Origin: Varanus komodoensis
Taxonomy: Eukaryota > Chordata > Lepidosauria > Squamata > Varanidae
Assembly: GCF_004798865.1 (NCBI RefSeq)
Contig: NW_025335587.1
Coordinates: 3,695,585-3,759,584 of the forward strand
Length of the DNA stretch: 64,000 bases
Direction of reading: 5' to 3'
A program made the position numbers and the translations under genes. Under the pieces are notes generated by a model, which was given only the letters and a program-made list of their open reading frames with translations, ran no database searches and had not been told where the DNA came from. Positions 44,001-58,600 of the stretch are shown here, piece by piece (the first letter of the stretch is position 1; every line of letters starts with the position of its first letter).

Positions 44001-46582
44001 AACAACCCTGTGAGGTAGGTTGGGCTGAGANNNNNNNNNNNNNNNNNNNNNNNNNNNNNNNNNNNNNNNNNNNNNNNNNNNNNNNNNNNNNNNNNNNNNN
44101 NNNNNNNNNNNNNNNNNNNNNNNNNNNNNNTCTCAGCCCAACCTACCTCACAGGGTTGTTGTTGTGGGGATAAGATGAAGGAGGAGAATGATGTAAGCTG
44201 CCTTGAGCCCTTTGTAGGAAAAAGGCAGGATATAAATGGAAAAATAAATAAATAAATAAAAATTACTGTTCTGAATGGAACAATGTTAATATTTCTGTAA
44301 AATAACCTTTTAAAACCATTTACAAGAATACATTTCAGGTGCCTGTTGATCATCTGAATGAAAGCTTGATTCATTAGAGTAATTTCTGGTTTGTTTGATG
44401 AAGAAGTTAATACCTTCAAAGGGAAATGATTGAAGCAGTATGGAAAATATTACTACAGCTGCAATAATTGTGGCCAGTGGTATGCGCTTATCCCCACATC
44501 CAGTATATTATCCTTATACATCCAGTTCCAAAGGTATGATAATGGCAAATCTCTTGTTTCAACTGGCCCAGTGTCTTACGAAGCAGCATATAATTGAATC
44601 CACTATTGGCATAATCCTGTGCAAGGTTAGGCAGCAAAAAAGGGCTGCAATTCCCAGCAGGACTTTTTTCCTATCTAAACTTGCATAGGATTGTGCCTTT
44701 AGGCTCTTTTTTCCCAAACTGGTCCCTTCAGATCTTTTTGGTCTACAGCATTCCTGACCATTGGCTATGCTGACTGGGGCAGTCCCAAACAGCTGGTGGC
44801 TCAGGTTGGGGAAAGCAGACTGAAGCATACTTGTTCTCTGTCCATTCTCTACTAATGGCCCTGGCTGCCTATCAGCTATAAAGCCACATTCAAGGTTATG
44901 TTATGTAAAGCTTTACACAACTTAGGACCAGGATACCTAGCAAGCTGCCTTCTCTTATATAAATATACCCAACTGGCCATTAAGATTATTTGGAGAGGGC
45001 CTCTCTGATCATTCTAAAATGAGTAGAATGCCACTGTGTATTCTTGAATTGTTCAGCCAACAATTATACTGGTCCATAATTACGTAAATTCACCTCGTGG
45101 CTGCATTTCACAGCTCCTGTACTGCTCTGTATCATATATATACACACACACACATACAGAGAGAGAGAGAGAGAGTTTTTAATATTTAGCACTACAGAAG
45201 TAATAAATACAATAACATAAATAATATAGTCCTTGAAAGAGAGTTCAGCAATCTGTTGAAAATGAAGAAAATGGATAAATATTTCACAGGCTAATCTTTT
45301 TAAACACACTCAGGACAAAAGGCTCTCGCTGATGCTGGTGTTCCTTACTCAGCTGTGGACCAAGCTTGTGTAGGCTATGTTTATGGTAAGTAATCTCTAA
45401 GTCTTATCCAAGTCCTTCTTCCATTCTTTTGTCTCTTCAAGATGACCTAAAACATCCCTACAGCAGAGCTTAAGCAGCAGTATAAACAGTCTTACTAAAT
45501 GGAGAAGCTCAGGGCTTGGTTCTAGCTCTGCTGTTCAAACTCCGCCCTAAGACTGGAAATATAGGAAAAACTGACAAGTTTATATAACCATATCAAAAGT
45601 GCTAGACAATATACATAGTTTTACTTAATAGTTTTTACAAAAAATAGGCAACTTGATTGAAATAATGTGCTCCTGGGTTAATGCATGTAACTGGTGATAA
45701 AGATCTTACCTGAGCAAATATACTTACATGTAGGTGGATCATAGCACTATGTTGTTAAATCAGTATATGATTGCATATTCATGCCTGAGAATATGAGTGG
45801 ATCCCCAGAATTTCAAATGAGAGTCTTTCCAGTCCTGCTGGGAGATGCCAGGGATAGAATCTATTGGTCACAGGGAAGGAATATGGGTTGAAAATGGGAT
45901 GTCATTGAACTGTGGGCTGTTGTGGAAACATGTTATTGAATTGTCTGAGCCCATATGCACTAACAGGACACGGTTTGTTAACCTCTAACAGCCCAAAAAG
46001 AGAGCCCATGGTTTGTTTTAAGGTTATGAACTGTGGGTTGTTCATCATAGTTTGTTATTTCAGTTTTGCTTAGACAACACAACTAATGTTACAATGACAA
46101 CCCACATTTATTCCTTAAGTGTGGGTTATCATGACCACTGAACTCAGTCATTGGGTGTATTCAAGTGACACAAGATCCACGCTGCAGAATGAACCACGCA
46201 GAGTGAGTTGGGCACAATTTCCTACTTCCTTCCCCCCTAGTCCTCTTGCAGGTATGCTAGGGGGCATCACAAGAGTGCTAAGGGTGCCCACCTCCCTGCC
46301 ATCGGCTTGTTTCAAAAATGGAACTCTGTGTTTGATTTGAGTTTGAGAGCACTTCCATCTGGGGAAATCTCCTATATTGTTGCATGTTCTCCTGATGCTG
46401 GCATTGGGGGGAATGTTTGAGAACTTAGGGGCCAATAAGGATACCCGATTTCCCCAATGAAATCTGAAGATCATGGTACAAAAAGGGGTAGGTACTATAC
46501 AGGGTGAGTACCTGCTGGATTTAGCCCCTTGGCATGATAGGTTAAAAAAAAAAAAAGCACAATTATTTGCATGTATTATGAG

Positions 46583-46638
<56 letters not shown>

Positions 46639-49600
46639 GGTTTAAGGGTAGATTTTGGGCTCCATGGAGAGGTAGCTTGTGGATACTCACATGGAGATCA
46701 TGACAGCACCTTAAAAAATTAAAAGGAACAGTGAAGCCATAGCAGCCCAAAATTGCTCATAGTGGTCAAGAGCCAGGGGAGACTTTGCCAGCCACTTAAG
46801 TACCTTTTGGGTGCTTTGTGGGTAGGTGGGCTGCCTTTGGTGGTTGCCTGCTAACTACTTGGCAAAAGCAGCAAAGGTGTTTGGCCACTCTTGCCAAGCT
46901 GCTTACTTGCAGTCAGATCCACAATGTTGTCCAGGTTCGGGCAATAAAACGACTCATGTAGCAGACAGACTGAGTTATAAGCTATGGATTTTGGAAGTGG
47001 TTTATGATCCAAGGATAAATCACCATCCTGGGTTTGTGCAGCATAACAATCTTTTATAGCGTTTAAGCCCGAAGAGTTGCCATTTTATGTGAACTAAGTC
47101 AGCATGTGTTTGGAAGCTCAAAGTGCAGTCCTATGACTTCCCAACATTTCCAAGAAGCCTTTGTCTAGAATTGCATCCTAGGAATAATTTAAACATTTCA
47201 GAGGGTGGAGAAACTATATGATACTTTTTTGTCAACTGAGCAACTCTACTTCTTACTTTATAAAGGTGATTCGACCTGTGGCCAATGTGCTATTTATCAC
47301 AGTTTGGGATTAACAGGTATTCCTATTATAAATGTTAACAACAACTGTGCTACTGGATCTACTGCTTTGTTTGTGGCCCGACAGCTAATCCAGGGAGGTG
47401 AGTTATGTTTACTTGCCCTGTAAATATGTATATACCTAATCTAATTTGTTGTGGCTTGACTGCTTTAAGGCAGAATGAGAGTGGCCAGATGCATTCTGGA
47501 TTGCTGAGCACTCCTCAGGTGATATACCCTCGCATCAGTGCTGCTCTGGGTTATTGATGTTTGATATTCCATCCCACTGCAGTCCCCTGACTACAAAGTT
47601 TATGGAAGGAGCTTTGCAAAATTTCTGGGAGGGGAGTGACTATTCTTTGTTTTCTCTCATTGCATAGGAATAACAGTTTTTTTCCAACTTTTATTTTCTG
47701 CTACTAGTATTGTGCATAGCAGAATCAACAAAAAGAAACAGCACTGTTTTTATTACAAAAATGTCCCTCACTATTTGTTGCTGACTTCAGACATAAGTAC
47801 CAGCCAAAAGATAAGTTTTTGGATTTAAATTAAACTCTGTGTATGCATATATTGCGCAGTATTAAATGATGATGCTTAAAACAAGATTCCTTGACCTGAT
47901 GCTCTCCAGCTGCTTTCAATCCCAACTCACAGAATTTTTGACCACAGCACATGTTGGTTGAGATGATGGGGGTCAACATCTCCATTGTTTGGAAGGCACC
48001 TGGTTGGAAGATGCTCTTGTAAGACTTCTTTGCTGCCACAAGAGTGTCCAGACAAAATGGTCTATGCTTAAGTTTTGTGTTGTGGGTCCTAATGTTTATG
48101 CACCCAAAAAACCAAGTTGTTCTAAATGAATGTATGGATTGAGTCCGTGCAGCTGAAAAACAGCTTCCTCCCTGCAGTACATCACAAGCTCTCTTTAAAG
48201 CTGTAGGGAGTTTTAAACAACTACTAAGAAAATGAACAGCCAACTTTTAGCATAGTGTGAGGGTATATTTACTAAAGCTTTGGAAAGTTTTGCTGCTCAT
48301 GTATGCCTTCTGCCTGAATTAAAGTCTATCATATAATACTAGTTTTTTTAAAAAATGTAATGTCTACAGTGTCAGCATTTAGTAACTTGTATTTAAGGCT
48401 TGGCTAACTGTGTCCTGGCTCTTGGATTTGAGAAGATGAAATCTGGGTTCCTTCCAGCAACTAATGTAAGTGCCTAAACATTTTTTATGCATTAAAATTG
48501 AGAGTGTTTCATTTTTCCATTGCTGCATACATCATTTTACAACAATCATGGACTTTTTGTCCCTAATGATACATACATTTTGTGGTGTATGTAGTACATT
48601 TTTTAAACAGTTAGTGGAAAACTAAGGGATTTCTTAGGCTTTCTTTCTTTTGTACTAAAAATTGCTCTTTAAACTGTAGCAAAAGTGAAGCGGGCATCTA
48701 TATGCCTACTCAGTGTGTTTGGGACGATGACATCCAAAGTTCTTTCTCCAACAATTTTAAGGGAATTGTGTTTGCTCAGTACTCAGAGCAGCTAATTATT
48801 GCTAGAAATGTGTGACATTTCCAACGAGCTACATGCCCAAACACAGTCAGATCACTTCCTAGCAAGAACAGAATTTATGTGGTAAAGTGCACCCTCATAA
48901 GGAGGCTGTGTTCCTCTGCATCTACATTGCTTTTGCAAATGAAATAAAGCCTCATTAGCTTACCTGACACTCCCCCCCCACACACACACAAATTCCTGTT
49001 TGGTTGATGCTATCTGTTTTATAACAGGTGGGCAACTTGTACACCACATCATCTGGAGGGCCACTGTCCTGCCCTCACCCTTGAGGAATTGCGCTCTAGG
49101 GAGGAGTGTAACTTAGCTGGGTCAGGGGATGAATCAGAAGCAACCATCCAGAAAGAGATCAGGTTTGTCCCTGAGTAGGGGACAGGGCCCTCAGGGAATC
49201 AGGGTGGCTCTGAGTCTGATCAGCAGATAATGTGAACAGCCCTGCTGACTCCTAAAGGAAAGAGCACAGGTTTTCCATCTCAGGTGAAGTGACAGTTTGC
49301 AATCTCCTTAATTACCTGCAGCTGGGTGCTCAGGTGGCATCCTGGCTGTTTCACTTTGAAAAGCCCGCAAGCATCTGAGTTGGTTGCTAGAAAATAATGG
49401 ACACATTTGCATGCCATGTCTACCCACTGTGACAATAAACCATGATAGGTTAGCTGTTGTGAAATAAACTATGGTTTGCCTGGCAGATAATTGGGTTCAC
49501 CATGGGTTGTTGGCCCCATTCCACCCCCTCATTGTCCCTCAGACCTTCTGAGGGTATCCCAGGGAACACTGTGGGAGGATCAAACTAACGCCCCTCTCCT

Positions 49601-52600
49601 TGCCCTGATTGCAAGCTGCTCTAGGATCATTGCAGGTTTTTTTCCCTTTCACAATCCTCATTTTGACAGCTATGAAGTATCCATTCAGTGTCTCTTAGTG
49701 GCTTTTTGGCGGGGCTGCAAAGCTTTTTTCTAGTTCTTCCTCCTCTGTTAATTTTTGTAAGAACATGCAGAAAAAAATGTTTACCTGCACTGGTACAACT
49801 TCATACTGGAACAGTTATGTGGGTAATTGGGAACCTCAGGGGAAAGTTGAGCAGGTACCTACCATGAGGATTGCTCCCCCAAAAAACATGCAGGTGAGGT
49901 TTGTTTTTGCATTTTTCTTTTTGGTCCAGTTACATATGACAGCTTTCTAAAGGTGCCTCTCCTGAAGTTCAGCTATGGAAATTAACCAGTCTTAGGGCTA
50001 TCTTTAACAAGCCATTTTTGCTGAAATCTTCATTAGCAAAAGAGTTGGCTTGTTTTCCAGCTGGCCAGTCTCTTTGCAATTCAGATCCGATCTGAACAGG
50101 ACAGCTACAAGTTACCCACCCCTGATTTATAAATGCTCTGTCTCCCTTCTGCTGTCTTCCTGTCTAAGCAGTGCTACCTCACTGCTGAGAGCCAAACAGG
50201 TAGTCTTCAGTGCCTCTTTTGCATCTGTGATGCACCGCCAAGGCCTGCTTCAACATCACCTCATTCTCCAACAGGACTTAACCTTCAACATAAAATCAAA
50301 ACCATTTGCACTGATCCTTTATCCACTTCCCTCAGTGGTTCTGTTCCCTTCCAAGAATATATTCGTCATCCTCCTTTCTCACAATGTATGCTTTCTTTAT
50401 TCAGTGACAGTTCCACAATCCACCATAGTGTGTAAAATATCCAATTCTCTTTCAGTTCGAAGACAGGTTGAATCCACTAGACAAGCATTTGGAAGTAATG
50501 ATAAATGTGCATGGGTTAGCAGCGGCACCATTTGCTCCACAGTTTTTTGGAAATGCTGCCAAAGAACACATGGAGAAATACGGTAGTATTTATGTTTGTG
50601 AAAAATAATACCATTGCAAATAAAATAATCTCTTACCTAAATAACAGTAGTGTTTAGGTATTTAGGTGCCATTAATCTGGTTCTAATGGCTATCGGAAGG
50701 TCTGTATGCAAAAGTGTTGACTTTTCGGTTGCATGATTTGGTTTATTGAAATTCTGTGAATTTCTCTCGCTGGCATTACTTCATATAATACTTTATGTAT
50801 TCAAAGCATTTTTATTCCCCCTTTTGGTCAACAGACTCTCAGAATAGCCTATAAGAATCTGTAATTCCTGTGATTGCCCTCAGGCTTGAAATATGATTAG
50901 AAAGGAGAAGGAAATGTCACTCCTTCTTCCACTGCTGTATGCTGGTTTATGAAGACAATCATTAAGAATTTTGAAGCCTATCCAAGGTTAACATCATATT
51001 CTTCTCTCATTGTTTTGTTTACCTTTTTTCAGGGACAAAACTAGAACATTTTGCAAAAATTGCATGGAAAAATCATAAGCATTCATGTAATAATCCGTAA
51101 GTATAGCGTTATGTATTCTTGTGAGAATCAAGACTAAGATCAAGTTTTGTAGTATATTCATTCAATTAATGTGTATCCAGCTTTTCCATTGAAAATGAAT
51201 ATTAAAAACAAAGAGGTGCTCCAACATGTTTTGTGGCACTGAGCTATGTAGGGCTTTACAGATTAAAACCAGCACCTTGTCTTGATCTTGGAAGCATATA
51301 GGAAGCCAATGCGAGCAGGTCAGAATGACCATCTGGTCCCCATATTTTGCACAGGCTTCAGCTTGTGGACATCAAGGGTAGCCCAATGTAAAATACAGTA
51401 ATCTAGTTTAGAGATTACCAGATCATAAATGACTAATAGCAAGCTACCCCTGTCCAGATAGGGGTATAGCTGAGCCACCCATCAAAGCTGGTGTAAGATA
51501 CCCTGAGTCACTGAGGCCACCCAGCCCACAGTGACAAAGATGGCTGAAGCAATACCTCCAAGTTCTTAAGGGGAATGCAACTCCATCTAGAACTGGTTGA
51601 ATTCCTCCCATCCAGTCAGAAGAACTACTCAGTAACAGCATCTCAGCCTTGTCCAGATTCAGCTTCAGTTTGTTAGCTTTCATCTTGTCCATTGCTGCAC
51701 TAGTACATCCATAGCCCCACCTGCTGAAGGTGAAATGGAGAAATAGAGCTGTGTGTCATCACCATAGTGATGACAACACATCCCAAAACTCTGGATGATC
51801 CCAGTCAGCTTTTTCATGAAGATGCTGAACAGCATGGAGGATGAGACCAGCTCCTGAGAATCTCTAAGAGGGTAGAGCAGTCTCCTTCAAGCAGCACCTT
51901 CTGGAGTTGGCTACCCAAGTAGGAGCAGAACTGCTGTAATGCAGTGCTTTTTACTCCCAACTCAGACAGTTACCTTAGAAGGATATTATGGTCAATGGTA
52001 CTGAAAGCCTCTGACGGGTCCAGAAGTACCAACAGGGTTACATTCCCTCAATCTCTCTCCTGGTGTATGTCATCATATACTTGATTCACTTGTTGCATAA
52101 AACTGATCCTAGTCAATCATCAGGTGCCAGTGTTCTAGACCAGCTGAAGTTTCTGAACACTTTTCAAAGGCAAACCCATTGGCAGCATGTTAACAATCAC
52201 TTAAATCGGCTGTAACTAGGGCAAATGTCACCATGGCCTGATCTGACATCTCCAAGAATGGGCACAGGTAGTGTGTTAGCTTCAGTATACTCCTAGCTAC
52301 TGCTGAGACCTGGGCATTCATGTTCAGAGCTGAATTCAGCAGCATAGCCAAACAGCAAACCTGACTTGTAATGGGGGTGTAATCCTGCCAATGCCAGGGG
52401 AATTCCCTGTTCCCACCTTTCACCTACCTGGGAGCCCGTCTATCTTGTTTGGGTTACTTTTCAAGAAGTTCACCTTCATCTAATCTCTTACTGACATCAA
52501 GCACTGATTGGAAATTAGAACAGCTTCCCTGGATTTAAATGGAAAGGTGGGATATGGTTGGGAGTCATCAACATATTGATAGCACCAAACCCCAGACAAT

Positions 52601-55600
52601 CCCTTTTAGTGCTTTCAAGAACATGTTAAATTGTGTGGGGGATGAGATGAAATCCTGGGGGACACAACAGGCCAATGTCCACAGTATCGAACAGGAATCC
52701 TCTGGCACCAACTGTGTGTATACAACCCTGTTTTGTAAATGTAAATATATGATTCAATTCTTTTTCATTGTGCTGGATAGTTTGCCAATTAAATGACATT
52801 TTTTCGGTTCCCTTCTCCCATCTTAGGTATTCTCAGTTTCAAAAGGAATATACTTTTGATGAAGTATTGCAGTCTCGCAAGATTTATGATCTTTTGACAC
52901 TCCTACAGTGTTGGTAAGAACAGCATGCTAGCAATGCTCATTTCTCTTGACTTATAACTTCCAGGTTCCCATTGAGACAATGCCAGATAAATAAAAGACC
53001 CCACCGGCTCTGTTTCATTAGAATCCAAAAGCCATTTTTGCTGTTTCTTTTTCTTTTCCTTTTAGCCTCAACTACCTGACCCTACCTAATCTTTGAAGCT
53101 AAGCAGGATCTGGCCTGGTTGAAATCTGGATGGATGACTTAAGTGTTGTGAACCACCCAGAATGCTTTTGGCTATGCATGATATAGAAATGTAATGTAAA
53201 ATAATTTCTAGGAAAGATCACCACTTTTGATTTCAAGCACTGAACTTTCTCAGTCATCTATGCAGCCCCATCTGTGTAGTAGACAGTGAGATCAGGTCAT
53301 CTACATGTAAAAGGATATTAACCGATCTGTCCAGGATCTTTGGCATATAGCATTTTGACTGCAAACCAAAGAAACTGCATCACTAATTGAGAAATTAAAA
53401 AGAAATGGAGTGAGAATACAGCCCCGTTGAACCCCTTTATCTGTGTGAATCTTACTTGTTACTCCAGTTCTGACCTTTTAACTTGTATCTGACTAAAGTG
53501 CCTTTATAAGCAAAAGCAGTCTCTTATCTACACTTGCTTTCAACAGGTTTTTTCCATAGAAGTTTTTTGTTCATAGAGTCAAGGGCAGTACTTGAAAGCA
53601 ATAAATGCAGAAAGAGCTATCTACCCTTTGCAGCATATTTTGATAACAAGTGAGACAAGATAAAACAATGATCAATGAGAGGCCTTCCCTTTCTGAAGCT
53701 TGCCTTCTGTTCTGATAAGATGGAATTTTTTTCAGCCTAATCCTCCAATTTCTGGAGAAAAAACTTGGTTTTTGCTGGGAGGTCAATTAAGCTGATCAGC
53801 CTATAATTTCTAGAATCTTCACTACCTTCTTTTTAAATAGTGGAATTACTATGCTAAGCTACAATCCCTTAGGAATACATCTGAGTATTTTTCTGAGTAA
53901 AAAGCCAGCTAGTAAGGCAGCCCATCAATCTACACTAACCTTAAAAAATGCAGGTGGCATAAAGTCTTTTCCTGGAGCTTGGAGCTTTATTATTCCTTAA
54001 TGACTGGATGAGAGGCTTTATTTCTGCTAGCAGGATTTAGAATTGTTTTTGCTGGCTGGATTGTGTCCATTATGTTCTATAGCAGAGCAAGAAAAAGAGC
54101 ACTTATAGGGAACCTTTCTGGTATGAAGGTAATATGGGAAGTGTCTTCTAGTCTGTCTGAAACTCATTAACACTGTGGAAGGCCAATCAACTTTACTTTA
54201 GTTGCAAATGCTCACAAGACACAAAAGTACTCTTCCCTTTAATGGCTAGATATATAATTGGTATATTGTTCATCTTGTATGAATGCAGCCTTTCCCAATC
54301 TGGTGCTCTCCAGATGTTTCGAACTACAGCTCCCATCTTTCTATACCATTAGCTGTGCTGCCTGGACACTGAAATCCAGAATAGTTTCAGGGTGCCAGGT
54401 TTGGGAGGGCTGAAGTATATTTTACTATCAGGCTGGCCTTTGATATGATGCCATTAGTCATCTTTGGGCCATTTACTGACTTTGCTTTTACTCCACAGTA
54501 GCTGTGCACAATAGTCCATTATTACATCATCCCTTTCATTTCAAAGGCAAATGTATAATGAGTAAGTGAACCTCTTTGTCTCTCTTTTAGCCCAACATCT
54601 GATGGTGCAGCAGCTGCAGTACTGGCTAGTGAAGAGTTAGTGAGGAAAAATGGATTGGAGTCAAGAGCTGTCGAAATCACTGCCCAAGAGATGTTGACTG
54701 ATCTTCCAAGCTCATTTGGGAACAGCTGCATCAAACTGGTAGGTCTGATTTCTTAGTATGTGCGGAGGCATATGACTTCTGTAAATCTACAGTAGGTTCA
54801 TATTACTTAACATTTATAAAATGTCTAAATGTTTCTAAACACTGTACAAATGTTGAAAAGGCCTCAGAGGGCAATGTTAGGAGGCAGCTGCTAGAGCGGA
54901 AGCCTCAAATCTTTTACTTGGAGGCTGAATCTCTGGGAGACCATCTGCCCCACCACCATGCTGTCCCTGGGCATTTGCTGAAACAAATGTACCAGGGCGC
55001 TTAGGATCTCTGTTGTATCCAATCCTCTTCAGTTAGCTGGCTTTTCCTACACATGTGCTTCATCTCCTGCTTTTCCCCACCCCCGTTGTTCTATCGGAGA
55101 TTTTTTCTGAACCCTAAGCATGCCCATACATCCTTTTGTTCTTTTTACTGTGTAAGACACACAGAGGCACAGACCTTAGAGTGTTTGTAAATTAGCTTAT
55201 GCATATTTGTGCATAAATCTGTCCTATGGGACTTAGCCTTAAATCATTTTGGTGTGAAACGCCATTCCTGTCCTGCTCACAGGATAGAAGCAGCCATGGA
55301 TTTGTGGGAGGGAGGTGACAGGGGCAATTGCTCCCCTAGTAACCAATTTACACACAACAGCTATAAAAAGCTAAAGCATGTATTGAAGCAGGTCCTTTTC
55401 TGGACTAACTGGGCTTCCTCTTGTAATGAAGTCTAGGTAGCTTAAGGAAAGGTACCTGCAGCTGACACATGTACCATACAGTGCTAGCAACTAGCCATAT
55501 GGTCTTTGGGAAAGTGGTAATATATGGATGTTTAACACGTGATATAGTTGCCTAAAACCCATCATACGTTTCTAGAACATTTAACCTGCTCCTGCTTAAA

Positions 55601-58600
55601 GGAATCTATTTTTTGCCTTTGTAAGGGTAATTCTTTTACATTTGAGGCAGTACTTGAATGGAGAGATACACCAAATGCTTTTCAGTTATACCTAAAATTA
55701 TCCTGAATGTACTAAATTGTAGGACAGTTTGAAACTAAACATGATGACTCCCCCCCCCCCACTTTGATCACTGAGCTGATATGCTGAGTATCTGGGCATC
55801 TATTTTCACTTGTTACTTGAGGTACATTTATGTATATATGTATTTTTAATGTAAATGGAATGGAGGATGTGCATATTATGGCATGGACAATGTGTACAGC
55901 TATGCACATATAATGCGGGTCCTTTACCATCTACACTGGCTACCAATTGAAGTCTGGGCCCAATTTAAGGTGTTGGAGATAAAACCCAAAACAGCTTAGG
56001 ACCTGGGTATCTGAAGGAGCATTTCCTTCCCTATGTGTCTGCCTGCCCCTTAAGATCTGGGTCAGAGGTCCTTCTTCAGCAGCCCATTTTGAAGGAGATT
56101 AAGAGGGTGGCTACCTAGAGAAGGGCCTTCTCTGCAGTGGCACCCCGGGTATGGAATACACTTCCTAGAGAGGGTTGCCTGGCACCAACACTTTATTCTT
56201 TACAGCGCCAGGCCAAAACCTTTTTATTTTCCCAGTATTTTAAAGTTTAAATTGTGATTTTAGTTGGGGTTTTATTGTACAGAAATGATGCTGTGCTTTA
56301 TTTTGTTTTATTGTAAGACCATCCCAAGACTATTTGGTAATGGATGGTATAGAAAAGTTTTAAATAAATAAATAAATAAACTTGCTTGTTTTGTGTAGGT
56401 TTGGATTTAGACCTCATTATACATAGGGTCGTCTCACTGAAATTGATGGGGCTTAAGTTAGGTAGAAAAGTCCCATTGATTTCAATAAGCTGACTCTTAA
56501 ATTTAACAAAGCCTTGATCCAACACATTATCCACAAGTGCATATCTAGTTGGCAACTTACAAAATCTCTCAGATAATCTCCTGTCTTGCAGCATCACTTG
56601 AGAGTTATGCATCTTGACTAGGGCATGTCTGAATATTGAAATGTCTTGTTTATGGGATCAATCTGTTTGGTGCCACTGTTCAATTATTACAGCATGTTTA
56701 ATACTTACAAATTGTTGCATGCATAAATTTCCTTAATTTGAAACTTCCGAAAACTGTTATCTATATAATATTCAGCAAGTTGTTTGAAGTTGAGAAAACA
56801 AAGAATTCAAATTGATTGTGGTTCTGTTTTGTTAACAGGTTGGGTATGATATGACCAAGGAGGCTGCAAATAGATGTTTTTCAAAAACAGGCCTGAAACC
56901 TGAAGATGTGGATGTGATTGAACTTCATGACTGTTTTTCTCCAAATGAATTAATAACCTATGAAGCTCTGGGACTTTGTCCTGAAGGTATCCTTCAAACA
57001 TTCAGAAATATTAAACATCTTGTCCACAATCCAGCATATAACTAAGCACGCTTTAGGCCCCAGTTGATTCTTCATAGCTGACTTCTCAAGGGAAGAGAAA
57101 TTGCAAGAAGGATACAGACACCAAACACCCTACCTCACATGCGTTGTGGAGTCTGACTCATTTTCTCCCTGGGTAAAGGCAGCCAACCACCAGTGCCTTA
57201 ATAACAAAGTGGTCCAGGGGAGGTGGTGGCAGATGGAGCCCAATCCCTCAGCTACTGTTTTAGATGGTTACAGAAAGGGGTAGGTGTAGTGAAGAAGCCT
57301 TTCCCCATAATTCAGGCACTGTGTGCTACTGTAAGGCTGATGTAAAATGTTGTCCTTGATTCATTTTAAGTTATTTTAAAAGTTATTTAAAAGGGAGGTT
57401 GGCATGCTGTGAAATTAAATGATGGCCTTTGGCACCATGTGGGCCCAGAGGCCTTCTTAGAAAATAAAAATGCTGTATTGTTGCAGTGCAGTTTCCCTTT
57501 TACTTGTAAAAAGGAAGGTCAAAAGTAGTATAGGATGTCTTGGTGTAGAGGGGAGCTTTAAGGTTAAAAAACACAGAGAGAAAAACAGTGCCTGTTCCTT
57601 TTTTGCATGTATATGGGCTTGTGTAGTGTATATTTGGACTAACCTTTTTATGTGGTCTGCTTTTATTCTGTATTTGTAAGGATGTATGAGTGCTTTGCTT
57701 CTGTGTTTGTATGAGAGTTAGTAGTTTGCTGCCAATTAAATGTTGTATTTGTGGAGGCAAATCTGTGATTTGCCATTGATTTATTTATTAAAACATTTTT
57801 ATGCCGCCCATTCGCCGAAGCCTCGGGGCGGCTTACAACAATAAGTTAAATAATCATAACCATAAATTAAAAATATAAACATACAATATAAAATAAGCCG
57901 CCCTGGCCAGATAAAATTCAATAATATTAACATTTAAAATGCTGCTTAAATAAAAAGGTCTTTGCCTGGTGCCGAAAAACAAATAACGACGGCGCCAGGC
58001 GGACCTCTCTGGGGAGCGCATTCCATAACTTAGGCACCACCGCTGAGAAAGCCCTCCTCCGAGTACCCACCCTCCTAATTTCTTTCACGGAGGGTTCCCG
58101 GAGAAGGGCCTCTCCTGCCGATCTCAGGGGGCGGCTGGGCATATATGGATGTAAGCGCTTCTTCAGGTAACCAGGACCCAAGCCGTTTAGGGCTTTATAG
58201 GTCATCACCAACACCTTGAATTGGGCTCGGACTTCAATGGGAAGCCAGTGAAGCTGACGGAGAACTGGAGTCATGTGAACATAACGTCCAGTCCCCGTCA
58301 GCAGCCTGGCAGCTCTATTTTGAACCAATTGAAGTATCCGGACCGTCTTCAAGGGTAGCCCCACGTAGAGCGCGTTACAGAAGTCAAGATGGGAAGTCAT
58401 CAGTGCATGTGTCACTGTCGCGAGGCAGTCGTACTCCAGGTAGGGGCGCAGCTGATGAATCAGCCGAAGCTGGAGGAAAGCGCTCCTCACCGCTGCTGTT
58501 ACCTGAGCTTCCAGTGAAAGCTCTGGGTCGAGGAGCACTCCCAAGCTGCGGACCTTGTCCCTAAGAGGCTCAGGGCCTCAGACTCAGACCTCCCCCTCTT

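Noticed and set aside
43814-44419. Open frames on both strands crossing the gap
   Set aside because: They pass through 100 N and SINE sequence; no real coding content.
46148-46750. 200-codon minus-strand open frame
   Set aside because: Contains the (CT)n microsatellite read as Arg-Glu repeats; no family similarity and it lies within an SCP2 intron.
53078-53140. Possible 5S rRNA gene
   Set aside because: Missing the 5' third and joined to an L2-type tail; a SINE or pseudogene.
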